Source of the DNA: Mesorhabditis belari
Lineage: Eukaryota; Nematoda; Chromadorea; Rhabditida; Rhabditidae
Direction: 5' to 3'
DNA: 64,000 bases
Assembly (NCBI GenBank): GCA_958450365.1
Contig: CAUEEP010000735.1
Location: 2,044,001-2,108,000 of the forward strand
This document shows, piece after piece, positions 43,401 through 53,357 of the stretch (its first letter is position 1; each line of letters begins with the position of its first letter). The position numbers and the translations under genes are program-made. The notes under the pieces are model-generated. The model worked only from the letters and a program-made list of their open reading frames with translations. It was not told where the DNA came from and ran no database searches.

Positions 43401-46400
43401 GTTAGCTAAGAGAAAACGAAGAAAAAAAAAACTCAAATTCTATTTGGTACTTATAGAAAATAATTGCGTTTTTCGTTGGGATTCACTTTGAAATTTTTTT
43501 TAAAACCAAGATTTAATGAAATTAGAACCTAGATTTTTTTTCTACGTCAAAGAGATGGAGATCTAGCAAATCAAGAAGATGTACTCAAAGTTGTAGATTT
43601 TGTTTAGTCAATCGAAAAGGCTCTATCCTGCAGAATAGAGCTCTATCCTGCAGGACAAGGCTCAAGTTTCTGTGATTAATGGATCGATGGAGATCCGGTT
43701 TTAGAAAAAGAAGTCGGCATGATATAAGAAAGGAGTTTTACACTATTCGTTGCTGAAAAGGAGCTGATTTGGTATCAAGCATCGATTCAGAGATCTACGT
43801 CAAGGAGATGAAGATCTAGCAAATCAAGAAGATGTACTCAAAGTTGTAGATTTTGTTTAGTCAATCGAAAAGGCTCTATCCGGCAGGATAGAGCTCTATC
43901 CTGCAAGGCTGAAGTCTCTGTGATGACACTCAATGATTTAAGCATCAAAATTCTACCTTATCCAGTCTATACACCAAATTTATCACTAATTTATCACCAA
44001 TTAATCACTTCTTTTAACCAACTTGCTTTCTCAGAGATCAAATCTTCAAAGATGCGGTTGAGGTTTAAAATGCCAGACGCTTTTATCAACTCTAGAACTA
44101 GAACTGGAGCTTTTATCAACTCTAGAACTAGAACTGGAGCTTTTATCAACTCTAGAACTAGAACTGGAGCTTTTATCAACTCTAGAACTAGAACTGGAGC
44201 TTTTATCAACTCTAGAACATGGCTTGAAAGTTTTCTAGCAAAAAGTGCATAATTGTAATGGATATTTGATTTTAATTAGTTAGTATTTGATGATTAACGC
44301 TTTTATCGAGTAGTTGAGTAGGCGAAAAACAGTTATTTTCCATAGTACCTAATAGAATTAACACTTCAAATCTCAGCTATACTTATAATCATGTTGTTCT
44401 CTTTCGGACCACAATTCAGTTTGTAGACTTTCCGCCTGCGCTTCCCAATCGGCGCATCTGTTACGATAAATTCGCTCAGTTTGTTCAATGAAAAGTTGAA
44501 CTAGTCTTGTTGGCTTGTCTTGTTGGCTTTTCTTGTTGGCTTGTCTTGTTGGCTTGTCTTGTTGACTTGTCTTGTCAACTTGCCTTGTTGACTTGTCTTG
44601 TTGAACTTGTCTTGTTGACTTGTCGTTCAACTTGTCTTGTTGGCTTGTTTTGTTGGCTTGTCTTGTTGAAATTATCTTGTCAACTTATCTTGTCAACTTG
44701 TCTTGCTGAACTTGTCTTGTCAACCTGCCTTGTCAACTTGTCTTGTCAACTTGTCCAACTATTAAATATCCAATTGTTTACACTCTTACTCTTTACACAG
44801 ACCTCTAACTCCTTCAAACTTTTCCTTACTTTTGATGAGCAGCGTCTAGTTCAGTCTGAAGTTTGATAATCCTTGCTTGAGCTTCATTTCTCTCAGCTAA
44901 CGTCACACTTTCAGATGATGAGCTAGCAGCAAGTTGAGAGGATAAACTAAAGGTAGAAAAGATTTTAAAGCCAATTGAAATCTAATCTAGATCTAATCTA
45001 GATCTAATCTAGATCTAATTTAAATCTAATTCAAACCTAATTCAAATCAAATTCGGCTTAGGCTTGACCCAACATTACAATGCTCTTGACTCAAGACGGC
45101 CATTAATGTTCATCAGAGTTACTGTAGGCCCATCATAGGTCCAACAACAAGGCAACTAGGGGCTGGTCAGCTAGGCCAGAGATCAAGAATATTACAACCG
45201 GCTTAGGCTGGCTTCTGACCAGGCAATGCCTTGCTTCTGGTGAGGGAAAGGCTTCTAATTTCAATCTAATCTATTGGGTTGGGGACTATGACTCGGCGCC
45301 AAACTTTAAAGGGACTTTTTGCACACATAAAGCCTTCTTTAAACATATGTTTGGTTTCATCAAAAGGATCCACTATTTCTCTACAAAATCACTTTTGAGA
45401 GATTCCACAAAGCTTTTCTTTCGTGGAGTTTATGAACTTCCAAACGCAGCTGGTTAAAATGGCAAAGAGTCCAACTCATCATTTGAACAGTTTCTTTCAC
45501 ATGAACCTTCTTTGGTGTTTATATAAAAAAGATAGAGCACATTCAATTACTTAAGTTGCCAAATTTGCAGGAAGATCCCACCAATGGTTTTTTCTAGATC
45601 ACAGTTTGTAGTTTTTGTGAAAAAATGGCTTTTTCTTGAGCGGAGGCGCTGTTTGAATTTTCTTTTAAATGTCATTTTGTAGAGAATTAGTTAACCATTC
45701 TACTCATATCAAACGCATATTATTTGACGAAGTCGAATAGAAGTTTTAGACATTTTTTTGATTTTCGGCGCCGAGTCATAGTCCCCAACCCAATAGATCT
45801 AATTCAAATCTAATTTAGCTCTAATTTAGCTCTAATTCAAATCAAAATCCTTTAAATCTCTAGCTCTAAACATCAAACCAAATTCAATTTCCAACTCACT
45901 CATTACACTTTTGTCTTTCATATTCTAATTCCTGTTGTAATTGTTGAATTGCTAAATCTCTCGAATCTTCAGGAGTCTAAATTTTTGAATTTTTAAATAC
46001 TCAAATAATTCCCACTTTTCCCTTTTTGCCTTTTCTTTTTTTATCCGAAGATGAAGTGGGAGTTGGCTCAGGAGATCCGCTGAAAATTCACAAGTTAATT
46101 TCACTAGTTAATTTCAAAAGTTAAAAAGAATTTAGTATATATGTCGTAGCCGTTTACGAAATTCAGCCGCTAACAAATGAGGGGATTCCCGGGCATCCAA
46201 TCAAAAAGTGACCCAAATAAAAATGTTCATAATACATATATTTTATAATAAATTTTTGAAATTAGCTCATTTGGTTCAGTAGAAAATTTATTTTGAGCCC
46301 CCAAAGTTTAGGTTTTTGAACCTAAACTTTGGGTGGCTATAAAAAATTTTCTACTCAGCCAAAAAACTTGCCTAATAGCTCATTTTGTAGCCAATTTGAT

Positions 46401-49400
46401 GTAGTTTCTTAAAGTAAAGCCATCTAAAACAATTTTTCGTTGAAAGTAGGAGAAAGAGGGCGAGGAACAAATTCAGGGCAGTTCTCAAATGTGAAAACAG
46501 CAACCGAGTTCAACTGAAGTCGTTCCTCGCCCTCTTTCTCCTAACAAATGTTCAATGTAGCTTTACTTTAAGAAACTACATAAAATTGGCTACAAAATGA
46601 GCTATTAGGGCAAGTTTTTGGCTGAGTAGAAAATTTTTTATAGCCACCCAAAGTTTAGGCTCAAAAACCTAAACTTTGGGGGCTCAAAAAAAATTTTCTA
46701 CTGAACCAAATGAGCTAATTTCAAAAATTTATTATAAAATATATGTATTATGAACACTTTTTGTGTGGATGACTTTTTGATTGGATGCCCGGAAATACCC
46801 TCATTCGTTAGCGGCTGAATTTCGTAAACGGCTACGACATATAAACTTTGGAAACTTGATTTCAATCAATTACATAATGATTTCCGGAACTGATTGGGTC
46901 AATGTTTCGTTTAAATTCGTCCTCAACTCTTCATTCTCTCTTTTCTGCGCCTCCAAGAGATTCTCGGTGTCTTTTAGTCTGAAATTTGCATTGAAAAAGA
47001 GATTGTTATCTAGATTAAAAGATATTTAATTTATCGTACTTTTAAATAGATTCATTTAATCTATTTAAAACATTAATTATTTCAAGTTTCCAGCAGATTT
47101 TACCCTCTGAAGGGACTTTAGAGTAAAATCTGCTGGATTCTGACCAGAATTTACCCTCTGAAGGGACTTTAGAGTAAAATCTGCTGGATTCTGACCAGAA
47201 TTTACCCTCTGAAGGGACTTTAGAGTAAAATCTGCTGGATTCTGACCAGAATTTACCCTCTGAAGGGACTTTAGAGTAAAATCTGCTGGATTCTGACCAG
47301 AATTTACCCTCTGAAGAGCCTTTAGAGTAAAATCTGCTGGATTCTGAGCAGAATTTACCCTCTGAAGGGACTTTAGAGTAAAATCTGCTGGATTCTGACC
47401 AGAATTTACCCTCTGAAGAGCCTTTAGAGTAAAATCTGTTTGATTCTCAGCAGATTTTACCCTCTGAAGGATTTTCAGAGTAAAATCTGCTAGATTCTCA
47501 GCAGATCTTATTCCGTCGACCACAATTTTTCTGCTATTAACATCAATTTTTGCATCGAAGAGCATCACGTGAACGGACTGTAAAATAAGAACGAACTGTG
47601 AAGAAAGAACGGACTATAAAAGAAGAACAGACTATAAAGGAAGAATAGACTGTAAAGGAAGAATAGACTGTAAAGGAAGAACAGACTGTAAAGGAAGAAC
47701 AGACTGTAAAGGAAGAATAGACTGTAAAGGAAGAACGGACTGTAAAGGAGGACTGTAAAGGAAGACGGACTGTAAAGGAAGACAGACGAAAGGAGAATAG
47801 ACGAAAGGAGAGACTGTAAAGGAAGAACAGACTGTAAAGGAAGAATAGACTGTAAAGGAAGAACGGACTGTAAAGGAAGAACGGACTGTAAAGGAAGAAC
47901 GGACTGTAAAGGAAGAGCAGACTGTAAAATATCGAAGAGTTGTGTAGATGAGTTATTCAGCGGAGTCGTTTAATAAAGTTAATTAATAAAGTTATTCAAT
48001 CTATTTCATTCTCTACAGTAATCCCAGCCAAAGAAAACATCCTATTCAGTCTAGCGTAACTCGAAATAAAGCTTTACCGAGGCTGCGACTTAAATAAGTT
48101 ATAGTTAGTCTATCGTCACCTCTAATAGTTGACCGTTTATTCTACCTGATAACCTAAGAATCCTACCAATTTACTCATTTTACCCACCTCAACTCCAATT
48201 CAGCTTTTTCGGAATTGATTTGCTCAAGCTCTTTCTTCTTCGCATCTAATTGTTGCTGGAGATAAGATTCGCTCTGAATGAAATAGTAAAACATCAGCTC
48301 TATTTCCATTTGGAGTGTTGAAACCATTGCAACCATTGAAACTATTACACCAGTTGATCCTCTTATTAGTTGAGGCTGGGAATCCAAAAAATGAGCAACA
48401 GTGGGATTCTAACCCGTGCCCATACCTTGCCCCTCGCTTATCAAGCAAACGTTCTACCCCTGGCTACACCGACATGGATCTTTGGCGATATGGTAGGGCT
48501 TTATTTAGAGCTTTATTTAGAGCATTCTGCTTTACTAACCTCATCCGACACATGCACTTCCTCAGGTTGTGCTTCAAAGCCGCTCTTTGGCTTGTGCGAT
48601 CGCTTTGGACTAGCCTAAAGCTTGTTTATTATCGAAATTCTTTCATATCTATATTATGCAACTCTAGATTATCATAGAATCTATCTAATCTATCTATCTA
48701 CAGTATTCAAAGTCAGTCAAAGAAGTCAAAGAAGTCATTTAAAGCTTCAAAGCCGCTCTTTGACTTGTGCGATCGCTTTGGACTAGCCTAAAGCTCATTT
48801 ATCATCGAAATTCTTTCAATTCTATATTATACATCTCTAGATTATCATAGAATCTATCTATCTACAGTATTCAGTCAGTCAAAGAAGTCAAAGAAGTCAT
48901 TTAAAGCTTCAAAGCCGCTCTTTGGCTTGTGCGATCGCTTTGGATTAGCCTAAAGCTCATTTATCATCGAAATTCTTTCAATTCTATATTATACATCTCT
49001 AGATTATCATAGAATCTATCTATCTACAGTATTCAGTCAGTCAAAGAAGTCAGTTAAAGCCAGTTAAAGCCAGTTAAAGCCAGTTAAAGTCAGTTCTCAC
49101 CTTTGCATCTCCTGTCCTCTTTGCGCCGCCAAATCCTAGACCTGCTTGGGCTAAAATTAAGCAAAATTAGATGCTAAAATCGAATTTTCATTCAGAAATT
49201 CATTTTATATGAAAAAAAAGAATCGTTCTTTTCAACTTACAAATCAATTTTTGCACAGCGCTCAAATTTCTTTCGAAAATTTCGGAAGCTTTCGTGTACT
49301 CTCCACCATAACCACAATTTGCACCATGTCGATGACCATGAGCTAAAGAAAATAACGATAAAATTGATGGTTTAACGATTTCAATTCTCATTTCTTAAGA

Positions 49401-52400
49401 TTAAGCATTGCTTTTTTCAATAAACTTTTACCTAAATGCACATAAATCTCTTGTGCTGTCCAGCCGCCAAAAGGAGAAAGCACTTTTCCTGTCGTTGAGT
49501 CAAGACTGGAAATTGTAGCTGGTTAATTCTTGGGATTATAGAAGTGTTATATATCATTCGAAAGCTGAAGATCTCCTCTACATTTTGATATAAAAAGTTT
49601 TGGAATTTATTCAGCTTTTGGGCAAATTGACTGCACAGAAGAAGAGGTGGTCAAAAAATGGATGGGTGTCTTTGGATCAAGTTTTGGCTCCGCTCAAATT
49701 GAGTTAACCGTTTGATGTTTGGCCAATAGATATATCAATACAACTTGTTTTTAAATATAACAATTTCAGAGCATCTTTACTTTTCTGGGCGGTTATTTTA
49801 CACCATAAAAGGCACCCTTCCATTTTTTGGCCACCTCTTCTTCTGTGCAGTCAATTTGCCCAAAAAGCTGAACAAATCCCAAAGCTTTTTATATCAAAAT
49901 GTAGAGGAGATCTTCAGCTTTCGAATGATATATAACACTCGTATACATCTGTTCGATATCTTGAGAGATTTACAAAATATTTAGTTGGTGAATTGAAAAC
50001 CGCCGGCTATTGTCATATGTGACAGTTTGAGCACTTTCTTCAGAAGAAACCCATTTTGGTGTCAATGGAAAAGTTGTAGAGAATCAAAAATCAAGCTTAT
50101 ATCCAAATTTTCAGAACGATTCAAAAACTGGTTTTCAAGAAATGCCAAATTTACGAATTTTCACAAAACTTGCATTTTAAGCGAAACTACTAAGTGTATC
50201 TTTTTGCAAATTTGGCTATAAGCCTAATTTTTGATTCTCTACAACTTTTCTATTGACACCAAAATGGGTTTCTTTTGAAGAAAGTGCTCAAACTGGGCTG
50301 ACAGCTGACATCTCCAGTCCTCCATTTTTGAGTCTCACACTTGTCTGACACACAAACCAAAATCCTACTACGAAAGAGGAATCCGCAAATTGCCTGTAAA
50401 ATGGGCAGAAGTCGTCAATAATAATGGAAATTGTTTGGAATGAATCGATGGTTATGTAGAATAAATTTTAGTTCAAAGTCCCGGCAGTTTTCAACTCCCA
50501 AACCCAATCAAAAATTGGCAAAAAGCTGGGACTGGGAGTTGCTGGATAGCAAGACGACCTTTAATGCAATCAAATACAGTGAACAGTTGGGACAGGTGAA
50601 TGAATCCCTGAAGAAGAATAGGCCCTCCAAGTCAAAGATCGTTCTCCTTCACGACAACGCGCCCTTATGTTGCAAAACTGACTCGCTCTAAAATGAATAG
50701 CCTTGTTTGGGAACTTTTGCCGCATCCTCCATACAGTCCGGACCTCGCCCCTTCTGATTATTATCTATTCCGGACCATGAGTAAATGAGCTTGCGGGAGA
50801 ACACTTCGATTCGGAAGAAGCAGTCAAAAATTGGCTTTGAAAGTTTTTCGATTCAAAGCCAAAATCCTACAACGAAAGAGGTATCCGCAAATTGCCTTTA
50901 AAATGAGCAGAAGTCGTCAATAATAATGGAAATTATATGGAATGAATTGATGGTTTTATGTTGAATAAATTTTAGTTCAAAGTCCCGCAGTTTTCAACTC
51001 ACCAACCCAATAATAATTTTATCTAAATTCAAAGAAAAATTAAACTATTATAGCTCATTTGATAGCCAAAAATCTCCTCTTAAAAACTGGTATAAAATTA
51101 TAGAGTTCTATCTGCTAAATCGATAATAAAACCCTTAAAAACAACAAAACAAAAAAATTTTCGTCGTTTGCTTAGAATTTGAAAGAAAAGAAGTAAAAGT
51201 TGAAAATTAAATGGACTAGAATACATGAAAAAGTCAATAAAAGCTTGTTTTTTCAAACCTCAACGCTTTTCTTTGTCCATTATCTCGAAAATAGAGTCCA
51301 TGTGCGCCGGGGATAAGCGATTGAACAGTCGAGAAAAGAAGTGATCCATCTGTATCCAATGGCACGTTCACTGACTCGATCAACAGGTTCACCCACCCTG
51401 AAATTAAAAGTATAAAACGATTAATAAACAAATAATCTAGTGTGATAACGCTTTTTTTTCTTGAACTTGAATCACTTTTCATTAAGAAATTAAGAAATGA
51501 ATTAAGAAAATTTTTTTGATTTTAATGATTTTGATTGAAATTTCTTTTGATTGAAATTTCTTTTGATTGAAATTTCTTAAAGCTTCACTCATTCTTTTTG
51601 TTGTTCGTTTTCTTTTCTATCAGCTTTCTATCAGCTTTGAGTATTACAGCTGTAAGGAGAGCTTTTTTTTGGATTCTTTAGGTGAAAAATGAGATAAAGT
51701 GAGGAAAAGATGATGAAGAAAGAGAAGAGAAGAAAGAGAAGAAAGAGAAGGAAGAAGGAGAAGAAAGAAAGAGAAGAGAAGAAAGAGGAGAGAAGAAAGA
51801 AAGGGAAGAAAAGAAAGAGAAGAAAGAAAGAGAAGAAAGAAAGAGAAGAGAAGAAAGAGAAGAGAAGAATGAGAAGAGAAGAAAGAAAGAGAAGAGAAGA
51901 AAGAAAGGAAAGAAAGAAAGGGAAGAAAGAAAGGGAAGAAAGAGAAGAAAGAGAAGAAAGAGAAGACAGAAAAGAAAAGAAAGAAAGAAAGAGTAAAACT
52001 GTCAATCAATTTGGAAACTAAAGAGAACGAGGAGTTCTTTGAGTAGTGCTTTTCAAGTAGACTCTTCCAGTAGACTTTTCCAGTAGACTCTTCCAGTAGA
52101 CTCTTCCAGTACACTTTTCCAGTACACTTTTCATGTACACTTTTCAAGTAGTACTTTGTACTCAAATTTATCAAAACAAATCCTTTCTGGTAAAAGATCC
52201 ATCACACTTTAAACGCCTATAACTTGGTCTAGAAACAATATTATGCTTAACTATTGATATCATTGAATAGAGAATATTTCAGGCTTTCAAATGATACCAA
52301 ATAGAGCTTGATTGGATAATCAGGGCAAAAGAAATCAGCCCAAGAAAAAAGGCGATACAACACCAGGGGGCTCAGAGTTGTCTCCGATTTTCTTGAACGG

Positions 52401-52733
52401 ATTACTGGACTCGATTATCCAATCAAGCTCTATTTGGTATCATTTGAAAGCTTAAAATGTCCTCTATTCAATTATATTAATAGTTAAGCATAATATTGTT
52501 TCTAGACAAAGTTATAGCCGTTTAAGAAGAACAGTGCACCTGTCCACTTTGTCACAAAAAGTCGACGAGTTTGTAAACGCATACCATTTAGCGCACAAGT
52601 TAGAACTAGAAGAAGTGCACTAGAAAGGATGCGTTTCCATAAATTGCATCACATTTGAGTATAAAGTACATAGAAGTCTTGTAAACGAACCATTATTTGA
52701 GCGATTCTCATCAACAGTGGCTGCTGGTGGCAT
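35147..52733 (-). CDS. TDP-43-like N-terminal domain / coiled coil / CBM48 protein
   Basis: A 21-exon gene not recognised by name. Exons 5' to 3': 52691-52733, 51259-51397, 49432-49505, 49241-49342, 49101-49150, 48188-48273, 46874-46978, 46016-46079, 45900-45976, 44830-44946, 44383-44505, 43293-43328, 41717-41815, 41244-41283, 41035-41132, 38797-38871, 38112-38195, 37878-37991, 37200-37425, 36075-36175, 35147-35240. The summed length is 1947 bases, 648 residues plus stop, with no frame break. Domains: TDP-43-type N-terminal domain (about residues 15-95), basic patch KKRKGKKGK (near 213-221), coiled coil (about 137-470), Pro/Tyr-rich linker (about 510-562), CBM48 (about 565-630). The least certain acceptors are at 44505, 41132 and 38871. 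No RNA-binding or kinase domain is present. A scaffold role is inference only. Confidence 0.82.
35615..36045. repeat. long inverted repeat in the last intron of the 21-exon gene
   Basis: Arms contain CCGGCATCAAGCTGGCTTCC, GATGTAGTACCAGCTAGAT and TTCGTTTTCTCAGCCGT with their complements, around a GAAAT core. Related sequence: 10690-10860 in a daf-12 intron. Confidence 0.82.
36285..36622. repeat. nested inverted-repeat element
   Basis: Outer arms GTTGGCAATTTAAGG/CTCTAAATGCCAAC-like and inner arms with CATCGAATGATACCAAAAT and its complement. It lies between exons 19 and 20 of the 21-exon gene. Confidence 0.75.
36634..37190. repeat. inverted repeat enclosing a CTAACGACTCG array
   Basis: GTCTTACAAGTCGTCTTTTC at 36635 pairs with its complement near 36900; between them and after them, units of CTAACGACTCGGTT and CTAACGAGAGTCGTT recur up to the donor of exon 19. 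Confidence 0.8.
37480..37862. repeat. TTCTTGTTCTGATG minisatellite
   Basis: About 28 units of a 13-15 bp word TTCTTGTTCTGATG with AAG and TT variants, in the intron between exons 18 and 19. The long Lys/Gln/Thr-rich frames on the minus strand are its shadow. Confidence 0.88.
37878..37991 (-). CDS. exon 18 of the 21-exon gene, unidentified segment
   Basis: Thirty-seven codons reading RNVTPSGVNEAIAGPASRA, then TFSVNRHSDRWQLQSYI. The start (S-G-V-x-x-A-x-A-G-x-x-A-x-F-x-V) is reminiscent of the first strands of a filamin-type immunoglobulin repeat, but the rest of such a domain does not follow, so I treat this as a resemblance only. Confidence 0.7.
38112..49342 (-). CDS. exons 4-17 of the 21-exon gene: basic patch and coiled coil
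   Basis: Exon 4 encodes a His/Gly-rich stretch (HGHRHGANCGYGGEY) then helix. From exon 6 the sequence is heptad-like: YLQQQLDAKKKELEQINSEK, ENLLEAQKRENEELRTN, QQLQQELEYERQ, ERNEAQARIIKLQTELD, QAESLQTELWSEREQ, DLRKRLTLTQKEKIEVE and ERNSYLEQTINALQHQLG. Exon 8 is short and basic with Pro/Thr/Ser (SPEPTPTSSSDKKRK). The coil spans about 330 residues, broken by exon 8, and suggests a dimeric rod. Exons 12 and 14 are only 36 and 40 bases long. Confidence 0.8.
38262..38600. repeat. palindromic MITE
   Basis: CCGATTATGAAT ends and inner arms GTATTTAGTATCATTCAACG and complement. Located between exons 16 and 17 of the 21-exon gene. Confidence 0.78.
39000..39740. repeat. R7/R8 repeat region
   Basis: R7 words (TCGAAAGCTGAAGATCTCC, ATTTTGATATAAAAA) at 39050-39130 are followed by R8 (GCGGAAAATTGTGCTGATTC, GGTCTAGAACCAAAAACCAA). 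R8 recurs inverted at 39960-40280 and again at 56944-57220. Confidence 0.8.
39612..39699 (-). pseudogene. tRNA-like relic, Leu/Ser-type
   Basis: On the minus strand GTGGCCGAGTGGTCTAAGGC is a good class II tRNA D-arm and GGTTCGGCTC a B-box. A variable-arm-like stretch lies between, but the T stem and the 7-bp acceptor stem do not pair. Probably a dead tRNA or tRNA-derived insert within the R8 pair. Confidence 0.5.
39741..39958. repeat. perfect palindromic MITE
   Basis: TACCGTATTTCCTCTAATAA and complement at the ends, with arms GACCAACTTTGGACGCTTCG and complement around a short AGACATTAAGG centre. It sits at the symmetry axis of the inverted R8 pair. Confidence 0.88.
40281..40985. repeat. R7 repeat copies
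   Basis: The first copy begins CGTTGAGTCAAGACTGGAAA and continues TAGAAGTGTTATATATCATT; two inverted copies follow at about 40640-40770 and 40820-40940. The same opening bases form the start of exon 3 of the 21-exon gene at 49492-49517. Confidence 0.8.
41365..41656. repeat. R1 element with a CTCTCTAAT expansion
   Basis: Reverse-oriented R1; near its left end TCTCTCTAAT is repeated four times, a local expansion of the terminal sequence. Confidence 0.85.
41930..42080. repeat. short tandem repeat with TATAACGGGAAA
   Basis: CTATAATGGCACTCTATATA recurs two to three times; ends related to GGAATGGAA complements suggest a small inverted element. Confidence 0.6.
42355..43270. repeat. R6 element cluster
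   Basis: At least three copies, direct and inverted, between exons 12 and 13 of the 21-exon gene, sharing AAAGCTAGAGCTACGCAACA and TGAAATTCAGGGCTATTTTT. Confidence 0.82.
43540..43925. repeat. direct repeat pair of about 150 bp
   Basis: GTACTCAAAGTTGTAGATTT and AATCGAAAAGGCTCTATCC occur at 43580-43660 and 43830-43910, with inner AGAGCTCTATCCTGCA repeats. Confidence 0.7.
44078..44220. repeat. 30-bp minisatellite
   Basis: Nearly five perfect units of a block containing GCTTTTATCAACTCTAGAAC. The period is a multiple of three, so frames stay open on both strands. Confidence 0.9.
44506..44758. repeat. TTGTCTTGTTGGC microsatellite abutting an exon
   Basis: About 250 bp of CTTGTCTTGTTGACTTG-type words. 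It runs directly into exon 11 (44383-44505) of the 21-exon gene, and the minus-strand exon frame stays open for more than 40 codons into it. Confidence 0.85.
45274..45793. mobile_element. mariner-type MITE with 27-bp inverted ends
   Basis: TTGGGTTGGGGACTATGACT at the left and its complement at the right, each flanked by TA, the mariner target. The 520-bp body has no transposase frame. It lies in the intron between exons 9 and 10. Close relatives: 54528-54625 (left end only) and 55419-55937. Confidence 0.88.
46139..46842. repeat. 704-bp long inverted-repeat element
   Basis: ATGTCGTAGCCGTTTACGAA and complement at the ends; arms pair over most of 330 bases, with CCTAAACTTTGGG palindromes near the middle. 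Inserted between exons 7 and 8 of the 21-exon gene. Confidence 0.85.
47085..47475. repeat. 51-bp minisatellite with an in-frame translation
   Basis: Seven to eight units of 51 bases (TTTACCCTCTGAAGGGACTT start each). On the minus strand they translate as a 17-residue repeat (NPADFTLKSLQRVNSGQ) within a 163-codon frame at 47077-47568 that begins with a non-repeated Met-containing stretch. It lies in the intron between exons 6 and 7. Confidence 0.9.
47575..47935. repeat. 18-bp minisatellite
   Basis: About twenty units of GAAGAACGGACTGTAAAG with ATAG and CAG variants. Confidence 0.88.
48394..48467 (-). pseudogene. tRNA-like relic, Ile(GAU)-type
   Basis: On the minus strand GTAGCCAGGGGTAGAACG resembles a D-arm, TTGATAA an anticodon loop (GAT) with a wobble-paired stem, and GGGTTAGAATCCC a B-box. 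TTAGAAT in place of TTCGAAT and a weak acceptor stem argue for a pseudogene. It lies in the intron between exons 5 and 6. Confidence 0.5.
48569..49050. repeat. three tandem copies of about 160 bp
   Basis: CGCTCTTTGGCTTGTGCGAT and ATTATCATAGAATCTATC recur at about 48580, 48750 and 48912, followed by short CAGTTAAAGC units to 49085. Confidence 0.87.
49432..52733 (-). CDS. exons 1-3 of the 21-exon gene: TDP-43-like N-terminal domain
   Basis: ATG at 52733 (MPPAATVDENRSNN) splices to 51397. The domain's core signature is DTDGSLLFSTVQSLIPGAHG followed by LYFRDN, and exon 3 supplies GKVLSPFGGWTAQEIYVHL. Human TDP-43 has, in the same order, acidic-Asp-Gly, LLSTV, PGA-x-GL, YRN and a Gly-Trp before a hydrophobic strand. 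That domain is a ubiquitin/DIX-like fold that forms head-to-tail chains. Phases across the three exons match. A TTTCAG acceptor 15 bases upstream of the ATG (52749) may be a trans-splice site. Confidence 0.72.
49492..49980. repeat. R7 repeat overlapping exon 3 of the 21-exon gene
   Basis: R7 copy in the same order as 40281-40460, followed by an inverted copy at 49800-49960. Its first 14 bases are exon sequence (49492-49505) and the next bases are the splice acceptor. Confidence 0.8.
49982..51012 (+). mobile_element. composite mariner element with transposase remnant
   Basis: Left end TTAGTTGGTGAATTGAAAAC and right end GTTTTCAACTCACCAACCCAA are imperfect inverted repeats. Inside are a 300-bp inverted repeat (50025-50300), a duplicated 3' segment (50400-50500 and 50900-50990) and at 50510-50790 a transposase remnant: WDWELLDSKTTFN, LLHDNAP with the second catalytic Asp, and after a frameshift LAPSDYYLF with the third. 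The spacing fits the mariner DD34D pattern. The first catalytic region is missing. Confidence 0.8.
51700..52000. repeat. GA-rich low-complexity tract
   Basis: About 300 bp of GAAAGAGAAGA words in intron 1 of the 21-exon gene. Lys/Glu/Arg-rich plus-strand and Phe/Ser/Leu-rich minus-strand frames are artefacts. Confidence 0.9.
52209..52525. repeat. palindromic MITE
   Basis: AAACGCCTATAACTTGGTCT at the left and a matching complement at the right, with arms GATACCAAATAGAGCTTGAT and complement. Located in intron 1 of the 21-exon gene. Confidence 0.82.
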
Positions 52734-53032
52734 TTCTCGTGTATGACGCTGAAATTTTTGAAATAAAAAATCAAATTGAACGATAATTATGTGTTTAAAG
52801 TGTAATAAGGAGCAAATAGAGTAGAATTTGAGCGAAAAATTGGGTAAACAGATTGATTTCCCCGCGGAACACATGAAATGAAAAGTGATAAAACGGGAAA
52901 AAGAGAAAATTTGGAATGGAACGCTTATCAAATGAAAAGGAAAAGTTTGAAATGATCAATTTTATCTAATTTCAAGTTTTACGAATCTAATGATCAATTC
53001 AAACTCGCTTAATGCTTTGTTGTTCTTGTTGT

Positions 53033-53074
53033 TAACATGTTGTCGTTGTTGTTGTTGTCGTTGTTCTTGTTCTT

Positions 53075-53164
<90 letters not shown>

Positions 53165-53330
53165 TTCTTGTTCTTGTTCTTGTTGTTGGTGTTGTCGTTG
53201 TTGTTCTTGTTGTTGTTGTTCTTGTTGTTGTTCTTGTTGTTGTTGTCGTTGTTCTTGTTGTCGTTGTCGTTGTTGTCGTCGTTCTTGTTCTTGTTCTTGT
53301 TCTTGTCGTTGTTGTTATTGTTAACAAATG
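53033..53330. repeat. 87-bp T tract inside a TTGTTCTTG microsatellite
   Basis: About 87 consecutive T residues (53077-53163) flanked on both sides by TTGTTCTTGTTGTTG-type words up to 53320. The exact T count may be unreliable. Confidence 0.92.
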
Positions 53331-53357
53331 AAAAACGCATCGGCTCACTAACTCAAA

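Noticed and set aside
43994..44252. Open frames on both strands over a 30-bp repeat
   Set aside because: The repeat length is a multiple of three, so openness is automatic; it is within an intron.
52962..53348. 128-codon Thr/Arg/Lys frame and its mirror
   Set aside because: Poly-T plus TTGTTCTTG microsatellite; no coding signal.
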